A stretch of 64,000 nt of DNA from the NCBI GenBank assembly GCA_037043015.1, contig CM073331.1, positions 3,741,501 through 3,805,500 of the forward strand, in the 5' to 3' direction. Positions 44,771 to 56,309 of the stretch are shown piece by piece. The notes below the pieces were generated by a model that was not told where the DNA came from, searched no databases, and saw only the letters and a list, made by a program, of their open reading frames with translations. Source of the stretch: Bryum argenteum (taxonomy: Eukaryota > Streptophyta > Bryopsida > Bryales > Bryaceae). The number at the start of each line of letters is the position of its first letter. Position 1 is the stretch's first letter. The position numbers and the translations under genes are program-made.

Positions 44771-47077
44771 TCACTTCCCCAATTTAATTTGAAGGCCTAT
44801 GTGAATGGGTTTTGAGAGAGAGCATTTCAAATTATAAGGCAATGCAATCATTGACCTACTTAAACATCTACATATTCTAAGGTTTTTGTGCATTACATGC
44901 AACCTTTGCAATTTATCATGTCCAATCATTCCCATTTTCTTATGTACTTTTAATGGTCTTTCCTCAATTTTCCAAGCCCATGCAGACCTATCTTCTTTAC
45001 TAGGATAATCATCCACATAGAGACACCATCGCATGAGGGTTTGTTTCAATATAATAACTGTGGTGGAAAGTCTTCTTTCAAAATAAGAAAGACATTCTTT
45101 ACCACTACAACATGAAATACCTTCTATCCTAGACATACAAACATGCATTTTATGTGAGACTTTGGTTTTAGTGTAGTTCACGTGATTATCTCTATATGTT
45201 CTATTTACATTGCTACAATGGTAAACGTGCATACTATAATGAAGAACAATTAAGAGTACAAAGTTCGAAATATTACCTGAAGTTGCTGCAACTGGAGTTG
45301 GCAGTTGGGACGGCAAGTATTCAGTTACACCAATGTTTTTGCGCTGGTTCGATGCTGTTCGATTCTTGTCAGTTATCGATCTTTCAGCTTCTGGTCTGTT
45401 TCTGCAGATCAGGGTTTTCTTCCGCTTTTTCCTGGCTGATCGGCACTTCCTGGTACTCGCTCCTTCAGCTTTTGTGGGCTGCTGCAACGTCGTTACTTCA
45501 ACTCTTGGCAGCGTCGACGGATACGACAAAACCTTCTCTACTACAGGTGGCAGGAACTGATCTGGTCGTCTTCTCTGAACTGATCTGGTCGTCCTTTGAT
45601 TCCTCTCGTCACGGGACAACGGGAGGAACTGATCTGGTCGTCCTCTCTGAACTGATCTGGTCGTCCTTTGATTCCTCTCGCCACGGGACAGCGGTTCTAA
45701 CAACAAAACTGGATTCGCAAAGTTCAGATCTGTCACATTCATTTCATACAGCGCAGCAAGTTTTCCAGCACATTTTTCAATCCGAGTACTTCCTATCAAC
45801 AACGCGTCTTGCACATACCTACTACCTTTAACTTTGAACTCTATCATGCTAATACTAGGCAACAAGGTACAGATTGCAGCAAAACATTTCAAGTTCACAA
45901 ATTCAAGAAAAATCAGTTCGCACCTAGAAGCTGGCTGACGATCGAGATACAGGAGGCAATGAGCTTTCTCGAGCGTTCCTATAATGATTTGAGAGGGCAT
46001 TCTAGTCTTCGTATCATGATTTATACTACTCTTCGTCGGACTGACATTCATTCTGATCAAATTCTGATCGTCCATTGTTCGATTTCGTTTACCGTTATTA
46101 ACTTTTCTAGGGTTTGCTGCAATTTTCATCTGCGAGTGGTTGTGATCTGATCTCGTAATACCGGATGCCAAAATTAGTCTCATAGTTCTGAGATTCTTGA
46201 GATTAGGGTTTAGGCAACTTACCTGAGATCCGTTGAGGTAGCTTATCCCTGGACTGCAGTGTCGCTGTCTTCTACTGCTTGCTCTCCTTCTTCTCGAACC
46301 ACCTCGGGTCCTCTTCGATTGGCGCCTCAAGTGATTCTGCAGGTCTACTACATCGCTCGAATATGCTAGGGTCGTTCTCCCAGATTTGACGTTGCAGGCG
46401 ATACTTCGAATTCTCGTCTTTTGACTTCTAAGTTCCTGATCTTCTGCACTGCTCGCACAGGCTAGCATCGTTCTCCCAGACTTTGCGTTGCAGGTGATAC
46501 TTCGAGTCGTCGTCTTCATCGATTTCCTGTAGCTGGTTTGGTTTTGACTTCTCAGCTCCTGATCTTCTGCACTGCTCGCACAAGCTAGCATCGTTCTCCC
46601 AGACTTGACGTTGCAAGTCGTACTTCGAATCCTCTTGTTCCTTGGTTTCTCGTAGCAGATGATGTTTCCAGTTCTCAACTTCTGATCGACTTTGTCTTTT
46701 ACATGCGTAGGTGTATTCGCCAGCTCCTCGGATTGCCTTGATGAATGCAGTTTTGTCTGGAGCGCTAAAGCTGTACTGCCTCCATGGGCTGAAACTTTGT
46801 TTGGATAGCATCGTGAGTGTGATGGTGCCTCTCTTCTGCGGATCTTCTGTCTGCTCTTTAATATTGTCATCTGTCCTAGTTTACAGAAAAATGTACCACC
46901 TTCATGCATATGGTTAGGCAAAACTATCCCTATATGCTCAATGTTATTATGAGCAGAGAGTGTATAGTATATTGTAAAGCCTAGCAAAAACAGCAATAGG
47001 AGATTGGTGTAAAAAACAGGGTTAAGGAAATCAAGCCTGTGAAAATCTCTTCTGCTGCTTCCAGTTGATGAAGTCAT
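44771..47077 (-). CDS. Unrecognised region: 768-aa open frame with probable introns and repeat exons
   Basis: One frame stays open for 2.3 kb, beginning MTSSTGSSRRDFHRLDF and a hydrophobic segment (TNLLLLFLLGFTIYYTL). Yet a second frame (46811-46270) looks more protein-like: FSPWRQYSFSAPDKTAFIKA, then three Cys-containing units of the type SKYDLQRQVWENDASLCEQC, with a TAG stop between units two and three. Strong donors CTCAG|GTAAGT (exon end 46223) and TTCAG|GTAATA (exon end 45277) and the acceptor before 44705 suggest a spliced minus-strand transcript leading into the 43109-44705 ORF. A second pair of repeats encodes ERNQRTTRSVQR and RPDQFLP (45720-45560). No known domain was found. Which frame is real is undecided. 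Confidence 0.35.
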   Translation of the reverse strand: MTSSTGSSRRDFHRLDFLNPVFYTNLLLLFLLGFTIYYTLSAHNNIEHIGIVLPNHMHEGGTFFCKLGQMTILKSRQKIRRREAPSHSRCYPNKVSAHGGSTALALQTKLHSSRQSEELANTPTHVKDKVDQKLRTGNIICYEKPRNKRIRSTTCNVKSGRTMLACASSAEDQELRSQNQTSYRKSMKTTTRSITCNAKSGRTMLACASSAEDQELRSQKTRIRSIACNVKSGRTTLAYSSDVVDLQNHLRRQSKRTRGGSRRRRASSRRQRHCSPGISYLNGSQVSCLNPNLKNLRTMRLILASGITRSDHNHSQMKIAANPRKVNNGKRNRTMDDQNLIRMNVSPTKSSINHDTKTRMPSQIIIGTLEKAHCLLYLDRQPASRCELIFLEFVNLKCFAAICTLLPSISMIEFKVKGSRYVQDALLIGSTRIEKCAGKLAALYEMNVTDLNFANPVLLLEPLSRGERNQRTTRSVQRGRPDQFLPLSRDERNQRTTRSVQRRRPDQFLPPVVEKVLSYPSTLPRVEVTTLQQPTKAEGASTRKCRSARKKRKKTLICRNRPEAERSITDKNRTASNQRKNIGVTEYLPSQLPTPVAATSGNISNFVLLIVLHYSMHVYHCSNVNRTYRDNHVNYTKTKVSHKMHVCMSRIEGISCCSGKECLSYFERRLSTTVIILKQTLMRWCLYVDDYPSKEDRSAWAWKIEERPLKVHKKMGMIGHDKLQRLHVMHKNLRICRCLSRSMIALPYNLKCSLSKPIHIGLQIKLGK
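46270..46640 (-). repeat. ~100-120-bp tandem repeat (three units)
   Basis: Units share TCGTTCTCCCAGA.TT.ACGTTGCA- and GATCTTCTGCACTGCTCGCA-type segments on the plus strand, coding SKYxLQRQxWENDxSLCEQC on the minus strand. The third unit has diverged (IFERCSRP). Confidence 0.8.
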
Positions 47078-47905
47078 TGCAATGTGTTGTCCTTGTCTCT
47101 GATGAGAGAGAATGGAGGGGGTGTTGACTTAGATCGTTTGATCTTGTATGTGGAGTTTTGAGGTTGTGTCGCACACACGCGGTCAGTTCGTATGTCCAGC
47201 TCATACAACCAGATCTGCCAACACATGGATGCAACACTCATCCCAGACCAAGCTTGGAAATTGTAAATCTAGATCTAGATCTGAAAGTTTGTGTAAGGGT
47301 GCTGACTTCACTAGTGCGAGATCTGTAAGTTTTTGTAGGTTTCCAAGCCTCCGTGTGTGTGCAACTGCATCCCAGCATGCCAACCTCTTCTCCACTTACA
47401 TTTACAAAGTTTTCATGTCAAACACAAGGGTGTGCGTCCAGAGACTAACACACCCTCTCTCCTCCTCTCCTCACCATGAAACGCGGAGCTACTCTTTCCC
47501 CATCCCTCGAGATCGAGTCCTGTCCCTTTTCCTATTACTTTTTCTCAATAATTCTACTAATTACTAAAATGTACTTGTGTGGCCAGGACATATTCAAAGT
47601 CGGATTGTGTTACTTTATGGTGAAATAATATGACATTACAAACCTAAGAGAGCTAGATTTTCAAACCGAAGAGGGTTTTCGTCAAACCAAAAGCTGCTAC
47701 AACAAAATATGTATTTAAATTTGGACCCCACCGTATAAGGTCTAATGACTTATTTGCTTCCGTAACACACTTTCCAGTTTCGGGCATGTTCATTTGACGG
47801 GAGCTTCTGTCCCGTACTGCCTGCTCCAAAGAGGGGATTATAGCATAACGCACCTTACGGAAAAAAAAACCTGGGCATGCAAAAACGGAAAGTTTGTTAC
47901 GCCGT
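47078..47905. other. Spacer
   Basis: No gene was recognised. Small open frames near 47148-47567 lack protein character. Confidence 0.4.
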
Positions 47906-48017
47906 AGGAGCCCCCGAGAGGAGGGTATGGAGGCGGGGGAGATACCCTCTGCGTTGGGCTACCGCCCTCCGCGTCGGGTATCTCCCCCAGCGGAATACCC
48001 TCCTGTTGGGGGCTCCT
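47906..48017. repeat. GC-rich inverted repeat
   Basis: Arms of about 40 nt (47906-47946 and 47977-48017) are inverted copies sharing AGGAGCCCCC, AGGAGGGTAT and GGGGGAGATACC. The loop is about 30 nt. It is much more GC-rich than its surroundings and should form a stable stem. Confidence 0.8.
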
Positions 48018-48907
48018 GCTATACATACATACACTTGCATTATTTGTATCAGGTTGACTCAAAAAATCATTCAAGAGGAAGGACATTTTAGAACTAGGTT
48101 TACACTACGGTGGAGATGGCCACCGTCCAATCAAGAATTTCATTTTCAACCAATTACATTTCATGAGCTTCTATTTCAACCAATTACATTTGAGATTTCT
48201 ATCTAGTTTCTTGACCAGTGGACTTCTCCACTGTTGTGCAGACCGACCCTTACTATAGCTTATTTTCCCTCCCATGAATGTAAGAGGCCAAAATTTTACT
48301 TTCTAACAATCAGATTGTCTTCCAACAATCAAATTGTAAGTTTCCTTTGAAAAGGATCACAAGTGGAAAATGGTTTCCAAAATTTGTTTGTAATTACATG
48401 CCCAAAACTACGTAGAACTGCTTGTTTTGCTCTATAACTTTGTGTCATTTATTTAATTATTACAGATCGCCAATTTCATCAAATTGCTTCTGATTCAATA
48501 CTAGTGTAGGTTGGTCTACTACAATAATAAAAATCTATGAAATATTGGAAGTTGTGTTGATTGATTTGAGAACACGAAGTTGTAGGAAAAAAAAAAAAAT
48601 AGTGGTTCTATGTAATTCTGGACAAAATTTGGACACCATTTTCTACTATTGGATTAGGGTAGTGTGAAACTGCTCTTCCCTTCGTACAAAGCAATGATAT
48701 TTGGGAAGGACAGTTGAAGCTTTATAAAATTGTGAAAATGCAACTTCTAGGTTGGTGGCGGCACACAAAGCACATTGAGAATACCTCACTGTACGAAGGC
48801 ATGACCCCCTTTGTGGTGTGCTTGATGGATAATACCCCCTTTTTATTCTTTGTCAATGAAAATAACATTACTTTCAATATATGTAAAAAAACTAGAAATA
48901 AAAACAC
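48018..48907. other. AT-rich spacer
   Basis: No gene was recognised. An A run lies near 48587. Confidence 0.4.
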
Positions 48908-49128
48908 TACACTAAATTTGAGAATTAGTGTTAGATACACTAATTTACACAAACATGTTATAAGTTTTTACTGCTGTTCAATAATTTTACCCACTATATT
49001 GGCCAAGATGAGGGTCCTTATATAGTATCAGAATCAATGCTCTTGGTAAATTTTTTTAAACAAAAGTAAAAACTTATAGCATTTTCAAATCTTATAATAA
49101 TCTAACACTAATTATCAAATTTAGTGTA
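48908..49128. mobile_element. MITE with TA duplication, mariner-like (copy 1)
   Basis: Inverted ends of about 27 bp begin CACTAAATTTGAGAATTAGT at the left and have the complementary CACTAAATTTGATAATTAGT at the right, with TA on both sides. A TA target fits the Tc1/mariner superfamily. The body is shared with 50992-51206. Confidence 0.8.
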
Positions 49129-49705
49129 CCAAGAAGACACAATTGCAAGAAACTCTTTCACCAAATAGTCATACTACTTTGATTCATGATTGTATTTCTT
49201 TCAATTAATTGGTAAAAATAATAATTATAAGGCACAATAGGACTGGCTCTGACGAATGCAATGGCCTCCATTCGTGCAACATGTTTCTCGTTCCTTATAA
49301 GCTGTACCATCCATTCTATTGTTTTTATAATATAAAAGTTTTCCAAGTGGATTGGCTTGAATGGGTTTTCTCCCTAAAGGTGGGAGCCATGAAGTAAGGG
49401 CAGGTGCGTTTACTTTACAAATTTGCAATCTTCTCGCACTGTAGTGCACACGTTTTGCAGTTCCCCAAAACCGACGAATATTTTTCTTTTCAAAAATAAA
49501 AATGCACCTGCACAGTCAACTTGAGATGATTGTGATCACCGTTTTCTGTTCATCGGCATGTTTACTTTTCTTAGAAGAATCGGTTTTGTTCATTTTGTTA
49601 TGTAACTAGAGAATATATGTACGGTGTAATTCATGACATTGTGGACTAGAATGAAACAAGCTTCCTTGAATTATGGTATTTGGTGGAACCATGTGAAGTT
49701 AACCC

Positions 49706-50029
49706 TTAACCCCTAAAGGTCTGAGCGTGCCGTGGCGACCAGTAGAATACAGTGTATTTTGGTTGTATTAGGAGTGAATGCACACCTTTAATGGGTTTAA
49801 CCCTTAAAAGTCCCTTGGGGATAGTATGTACACTGTCGTATAATTAGGATTTGCTACCAACAAGAAACTCTAAACTGGAATTGTAATAGCTCACTAGAAC
49901 CGCATTAATTCAAATGTCAACTTCTTCTTTGAACTCAAACCCATTAAAGGTGTGCATTCACTCCAAATACAACCAAAATACACCGTATTCTACTGGTCGC
50001 CACGGCACGCTCAGAACTTTAGGGGTTAA
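49706..50029. mobile_element. piggyBac-like MITE with ~90-bp inverted arms
   Basis: It begins TTAACCCCTAAAGGTC and ends ACTTTAGGGGTTAA. The arms (49710-49800 and about 49935-50025) are inverted copies sharing GAGCGTGCCGTGGCGACC and GTGTGCATTCACTCC-type segments. It has TTAA at both ends. It is a long-stem foldback version of the TTAA family. Confidence 0.85.
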
Positions 50030-50214
50030 GGAGAAGACTAAGAACTCTAAACCTATTTCGATTTGAGAATAGAGTTTTTGTTTAATTATCCTCGTATGTT
50101 TATGTTTGGAGTCCATAACACGGATGGTGAGTTTAGGAGTCAAGGAGAGTCAAATTTTTTGCCTTCCAAGTTGGGTAGTGTTTTAGAAGCATTTGGTGGG
50201 GGGGGGGGGCATGA

Positions 50215-50420
50215 AACCTCAAGAGGAAGAAGAAGAACACAGACCCGTAAGGGTTGGCGTGAATAAAGTGTGAGTTCGACCTACCCTTGATGATATGCCC
50301 ACATGACATAACAACAATGGTATAGGACTCCTAACCCCTTTTAGGGTGGACACTGCATAGGGAGAGACCAAAAACTAGTCATGGGCCTCGTAAATTGCGA
50401 GGTGACCATTATTTAAGGCA
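50215..50420 (-). mobile_element. SINE 3' part, inverted
   Basis: The GAAGAAGAAG end, GTAAGGGTTGGCGTGAATAAA and CCTTGATGATATGCCC are the complement of the SINE tail. A G run (13 G) lies just left of it near 50197. Confidence 0.65.
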
Positions 50421-50991
50421 AGTGGTTTGTTTGTATCGGACATGACATTATGATCTAAGGCACTCCTCCACCGCCGGTTGGATTGGGCGGCATGAGGTGT
50501 CGTTGGAAGCACGGTTTCTCGTAGAGTTGTCGAAAACCTCAGTGATTTCATCTAAATAAAACTCCGTATGAAGAAGTTATGGCTCTTCAAAGTCTATGCC
50601 CTTCATTCATAATGTTGTTCTTTGACATTCGGCACGTTTAAAGGTTAACCATTTAACAAAACATATTGTTTTATTTTGCCTCTACAAGCCTTTACAGAGG
50701 GCACTAGGAGCCAATGGGATTTTTCTTCATAATCCTTACATTTTCAAATTTGGGTCCCCAAGGCTATTTTTGATGATTTTAAACTAAAAATTGGTGCCTC
50801 CAGCCCCATATGGCTCTTTGAGCACTTCTTGAGATATGCTAGGTGCCTCATATTGCTCTTTGAGCATACATCTTGAAATATGTTAGGTGGCTATTTACAC
50901 CTCCCCAAGAAGTGCTAGTAGGGGTAGTTTGGAGCATCTCCTATGGCTCACGGGAACCGCTCCTTGGAAACCACCCACTGCAGGTCTCTTC
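50421..50991. other. Spacer with diverged repeats
   Basis: GGCATGAGGTGTCGTTGGAAG and neighbouring phrases match 18820-18850 and 19130-19160. No gene was seen. Confidence 0.4.
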
Positions 50992-51206
50992 TACAATAAA
51001 TAGATAGATTAGTGCTAGATACACTCATTTATATGAACATGTTATAGGTTTTAACTTTTGGTCAACATTTTTACACTCTGCATCGGTCAAGATGGGGACC
51101 CTTCCACAATATCAGAAGCAATACTCTTGGTACTTTTTTACTTTATGAAAGTTATAGCATTTTCAAATCTTATAAAAATCTAACACTAGTCTACCTATTT
51201 AGTGTA
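50992..51206. mobile_element. MITE with TA duplication, mariner-like (copy 2)
   Basis: The ends are CAATAAATAGATAGATTAGT and the complement of CACTAAATAGGTAGACTAGT, flanked by TA. The body (CATGTTATAGGTTTT, ATAGCATTTTCAAATCTTAT) matches 48908-49128 in the same orientation. Confidence 0.8.
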
Positions 51207-53639
51207 GTCCTGGGAGTGGATATATGAAAACCGCTGCAACCTTGGCCGAGAAGAGCCAAAGTAGTTGGCAAGTTATTGGCCTATCGACAAATTGCAACAA
51301 TAACGAGCTCAGAAAGCGACAAGTGCAAGTACGACAAACCCGGATTGCACACGGAAGATGACAAAAACAAGCTTGTCTTCTTGCTGCTACAAGAAGAAGA
51401 AACACCCCCTCCAAAAGGCTTTCGGGAGCCCTCTTCTTGCAGGGAGGTTGTAAAGGACCATTGGACCTCATTTTTTGTGAAGACCACGCGACCATGAGTG
51501 CTAGGGCGAGGATAGAGGGCCACAGAGGATACTCTTACTATCCACTAAAAGTTGCATGTCAGGGGCACTAATTCATTAGAGGCCTAGTTATGGGGGAGTT
51601 CTAGAGGGGGCAAGGGGCGTGCACGGTTTGGAGGGATTTATCCCATAAAGCCGCTTCCTCTCCCTAAAAAATATAAGAGGTTAGGGACAGGGCCCTACCA
51701 AACAATGTTTTGATTTTAAATGCACCCCACGTCCATGTGGCACCCCCTCAAGGGTCCATGTGGCAAAACCGGCCACCACAAGCTTCATCTTAATTAATTA
51801 ATTCAAAAATATAGCCAGTAACACTATACACCTTAATAATCCCAACATAACATCTTATAATCTAGTAGCATACGCAATGGGAAGAAGCATCTTGTGATGT
51901 CATACATCCAAAGGTTGTGTTGGAGAGTGATCCAAAGCAAGGTTTTTGTGGTCCTTTTAGGGCCACTACGGTGGTAGCAGTTTGTGCAGGTGATGTTGGA
52001 ATAATATGGTGACTCCCATAACTTTCAACTGAAACCTTTGATGGTTCAAAGTGTCAGAATTTTACACCAACTTCATGCCAGGGACACGGATTTCTTATGC
52101 TTACAGTATCTTGAAATTGGCAGAGCTCAGTTCAGTGAAATAATTTCTCTGTAGGATTGTTAACCTCTCTAAAGTCTAAATTGATCATATTGTAGTCGAT
52201 TTGTTTAAAAAAAACATTTGTCGTTTTTTGTTAAACCTCGAACTTTGACTGAATATATCTCAAGATTTGTAGGCTGAAATTTGATAGAATTTGAAGGGTA
52301 GATTGATTATATAGTTATATAGGATCCTATGGTTGGATTGTTCAAAATCAAATAGAAACAAAGAAAAAAAACTTGTTCATGGATTTTAGATATCGTTGTT
52401 TGGAGGTGCAAAGTAGAGCTTCTCCTTTAGGGTTAACCCCTAAACTATCATAAGGCTTATTTTGGGTCGTTTTGGCCGTGGACAACCTATAAATTACTAT
52501 TATTAGATCACACATATTTGAAACTTATAGAGCTTTTCCATACCTTTCTGAAAAGTCATTCATGATGAGCATTTTTGGAATTAATGCTTGTGTCACTTTA
52601 ATAGATTCTTTATAATTTCCCACCTAAAAAATTCTCAGGAGGAAATAAATTGTAATTCTTGCAGGGAATTTTAGTAATATTTCCTTCTAAACCACGGATT
52701 TTTTTTAACCCCATTAATTTCCTAGCCTGTTTTTAACCAGAGACTCATTTTCGGAAAAAGTGTTATAAATGAAAATGAAGATAAGCTACTAAGATCTCAA
52801 CCTTAATAGAGTTGTTGTAGGTCATGTAGGCCAAAAATTAAGCCATAAAGCCTCATGTATCGGGAGAACATAACGTACTCGTACTACAAACAAACTGCAA
52901 AATTCCATCATTTTCACTTTGGTGCGAAAACTCTACCAACAAACCAATTGCAATCATAAATTCACCAACTACAAAGTTGTTCACCTTCTTCTCAATAAAA
53001 CCTTTACCCACAAAAAAAATTTGCCAAAATAATTTCTTGGCTCAAAAAATAGCCTTGCAATGGTGAAAACTGCCAAAAAGTTACAAAGAAAAATTTATCA
53101 AAAACTAGACTCATTGCATTCAAATTCATGCCTTCTCTTAAAAGTATTTTTTTTTTTATTTTGTCAAGACTTCTACCACCAAAACTAGACTCTAATTGGA
53201 AACCATCCCAAAGAATGAAATTGAAATCCAATTGTGGATGGAGGAGATATAGCTTTTCAAATATTATCCATTTTTTATTTGTAATGGTTGGTGTTGTCCA
53301 AAATTATTTATAAGAAGGTTTATGAAAGGGAGAGAATATGTGTTCAATCTTTGAACATGGATTCAAGATTTTAAACATGATTTTTGAGACCATGAATTTG
53401 AAAAAGAGAGAGGATATCTGGCTCTCTCCAAATTCCTATCTCAATAAACTCAAACCGGATGTTTCTCCCCTTTGGTCCAATGCCAAACTGGGTCTCACAA
53501 CGAGGTGGTGATGTGGTGAATGGATTACTTCATTATATATTTATATGTACTTCCTTAACCAAAAGGAGCTAAAAAGCTTAAGAAAAAAGATAGAGCAACT
53601 AGTGTCTAATTTCTCATCCTTTCAAGAATAATAATAGCT
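51207..53639. other. Spacer
   Basis: No gene was recognised. Sequence around 52432 contains TTTAGGGTTAACCCCTAAA, which looks like two TTAA-family MITE ends meeting, but no matching partner ends were found. Confidence 0.4.
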
Positions 53640-53745
53640 TCCACAAATTGTTGGTGAGGTGTCGAGAGCATACATTCAAGGATAGGTCATATAAACACGC
53701 TAACTATGGTGGCCTCAATAATTTATTTCTTCTTTTCTTGTTTCT
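53640..53745 (+). mobile_element. SINE 3' fragment
   Basis: AGCATACATTCAAGGATA, ACACGCTAACTATGG and the TTTCTTCTTTT end match the 3' part of the SINE at 8330-8415. Confidence 0.55.
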
Positions 53746-53944
53746 TTAACACAATGAAGGGTTTTATTAACCACAAGCAAAAATTGTGACAAGGCTTTCG
53801 GCTCTGCTATATCTACCAAAGTTAGACAATGTCATATTAGTTCTGGAATATTTCTCTACATGTGCTCTTCTCTACATGTGGCTTGAAAAAAATAGAACAT
53901 AAAATGATGAAGAATTATCAACCAAGTTACGTGTACTACAAAAC

Positions 53945-54178
53945 TTAACTATGAGATCCCCAAATATAAGGAGTTTCCAATGTTCGACCCACTAATCTAA
54001 GAGCATCCGCTTCGTAGAGTCTTGTAAAATGCCTTGGTAAGAGGTCTATGGCGTGTAATGAGCCCACGATCGCCGATGATGTGTGACTTAGGGTGGCATG
54101 ATCCTTTCGCCCTTCCTCAAAAACTCTCATGGCTCCCGTCACTAACTCACTTTGTCTAACTAACACTGCAGTAAACAT
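53945..54178 (-). CDS. 77-aa open frame, unrecognised
   Basis: The frame has balanced amino acid use (SELVTGAMRVFEEGRKDHAT, HAIDLLPRHFTRLYEADALR) unlike the AT-rich noise around it. It could be a fragment of a larger gene or of a transposon. No family was recognised and no neighbouring exon was found. Confidence 0.25.
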   Translation of the reverse strand: MFTAVLVRQSELVTGAMRVFEEGRKDHATLSHTSSAIVGSLHAIDLLPRHFTRLYEADALRLVGRTLETPYIWGSHS

Positions 54179-54242
54179 GGTATTTTGTTTTTAGTTTTTC
54201 CTTCTTTGGATATCGTAAACGAGGTTGTAAGTGACCCAATGA

Positions 54243-54456
54243 TCGGGAAGAACCGACGGCTAGTGTATTATCACTCGATATTTGCACATAGGCCGGTCCA
54301 TTCATGACACCACCGACTAAAAACCAATGAAAATTACAAAATAAATTTCTATTCTCAGTATAAAATAAGGCAATTGCTGGAAAAGATCTCTGAAAAACCG
54401 ATTGGGTGTGGGAAATGCCGGTTATTAACCAGTAAAAGTAAAAAAGCTTCCCGAAC
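54243..54456. mobile_element. MITE with TTCGGGAA ends (copy 2)
   Basis: It starts TCGGGAAGAACCGACGGCTA and ends GCTTCCCGAAC. The central block CGGTCCATTCATGA and ACCAATGAAAATTACA matches 14496-14712, same orientation. Confidence 0.75.
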
Positions 54457-55001
54457 CCATGAAGTTACCGACAGTTCACACTGCGGCACACTTTTCTTGA
54501 CCGGGCCCGCTCACAACCTCGCCGGAACTGCTGCGGATGCTCTAGAGACAGGAGGTTCTTACAATTAAAACCCCCGCCGCCTGAGGTGAAACACCAGATC
54601 GCTCTCTGCATAAAATGTGGATCGATCTGTTTACAGTGCAAGATTAGAGGGAGTCACGTTCAGGATATTATGCTTTATTCCTCTTTCGGCAGTCAGAGGC
54701 TTCGTCAATCTGGACCAACGTGCACAGAAAGCACTTCGAATGCACTTCGGCATTCCTGTGTAGCTCATATGAAAGAGTGCAAACGAGATAATTGTGTGCG
54801 GAACAGCACTAAGTTATTGAGATTTGCGCCCTTTCTGCTCTCTGTCAGTGAGTTGATCGACTTTGAGATCACGTGCTTCTTTTGCACCGGTAAAATCAAA
54901 CTTGTTTGTATGTAAGTGGTAGCATAAGATAGATAATGTAGAAAATATGTTTTTATTTATTTTTTATTTGCGAAGTGAAAAGGTTTGTCTTAGGTAGTAA
55001 C

Positions 55002-55280
55002 GAGAGTGCTCAAAACTGAAGGAGTATCAATAATGGAGCACTAGGCTTCTTCACCCAGAGGTACATAGGTGCAAAATTAGGGCACCATTTTAGAATTTTA
55101 GAAACACCTATGAGACCGCTTTCAAAAATTCATGTGCAACAAATTGTAGAAGAATTCAAGAGTTCGAAATTCATGAATCCACTTTGACTATCTTTCCATG
55201 TACTTTCTCCATAGACAAAAACTGCTTACACTCGTTACTTCACTACACATCTAAACCTTTAGCCATTATTGAGCACTCTC
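55002..55280 (+). mobile_element. MITE with GAGAGTGCT ends (copy 3)
   Basis: The ends are GAGAGTGCTCAAAACTG and TTGAGCACTCTC. The body has GGCTTCTTCACCCAGAGGTA and GGGCACCATTTTAGAA. It is in the same orientation as 27194-27481. Confidence 0.8.
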
Positions 55281-56309
55281 CCTCAAGGAGATCTCACAAT
55301 AAGGAATCAAACCTAGGCAGCAAGAGCCTCGTGAGTACCTTACTGCCATTCTCTGTGAGGGTAACGATGCTGAAAACAATATAGTACTGGAAACCAATCT
55401 CTTCATAGAGAAAGAAACATCAATGCACATCAATGCAAATTGTATTCTAAAATACTTGGATCAAAATTATTCCATCCAGAAAGTTGTTGAGATATATCTT
55501 ATGATCAAATTCATTCAAAGAATTCATAAAAGAACTTGAATGTCATGATTTCTCATGATAGTCTTGCACTTGGTAAAACATACACTATGTTTGAAAATCC
55601 TAAACAAAAGCTGCCAGGGCTACAATACATGCCATAAATTCACAACATGTTGGGAGAATTCACAAAGACTAGACTTGATTTGGGATCCAAATCAAAAAAA
55701 CTCGTCAAAAATGGACTTCAAACAAAAATGTTATGAGTCTTCAAAGTTTCAACCAAAATGTCAAATTTTGACATGTGACATATTGAGGAGTTCTGTACTT
55801 GTACAGTGCAATCTTACCATCCACCATCTCCTTGTCCTTTTGACATTGGGAACATCTGGGTTGGAAAAAGGAGCTCAAATATCTCGCCAGGGAAGAATAT
55901 CCTGCCCTGTAATGCCACCATATGATGGCTGCTATAGACGGAGACAATGAGTGGTGCCCTTCAAAAAGTGAACTCTACGGCACTCCAGTAACCAGTGAAG
56001 TGTTTTCGAAGAGCAACGGACTTGCTTAGAGCACTCTGTACGCTTGTATTCTGGAGGAGTGAAGGAGGGCTATTCTTTGAGGGATGATCGATTTTGTATT
56101 TAGGCTAGACTGATGAAAAGTAGCCCATAACATTTGTTTTCTAACCTGGCTATTTTGAGACTTTGAGAAATCTCTAAAACTGAGTAATTGCATATTGAGG
56201 GGTGTGAAGTAGATTAGTAGACTTATCAAAAGTGGAGCACGTCTTATAATGGATTTCTACTAATCTATGATAGCTTCCCCATACAGTAGTACCATGTACT
56301 TACTGCAAA
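55281..56309. other. Spacer downstream of the VWA-Cache gene
   Basis: No gene was recognised; the frame at 55555-55950 lacks protein character. Confidence 0.4.

Noticed and set aside
52162..52435. Possible TTAA-family MITE from TTAACCTCTCTAAAG to CTTTAGGGTTAA
   Set aside because: Only the first few bases of the ends match and the interior ends do not pair, so chance is likely.
54586..54915. 109-aa Cys-containing frame
   Set aside because: Composition fits random sequence; no homologous pattern, splice context or repeat support.
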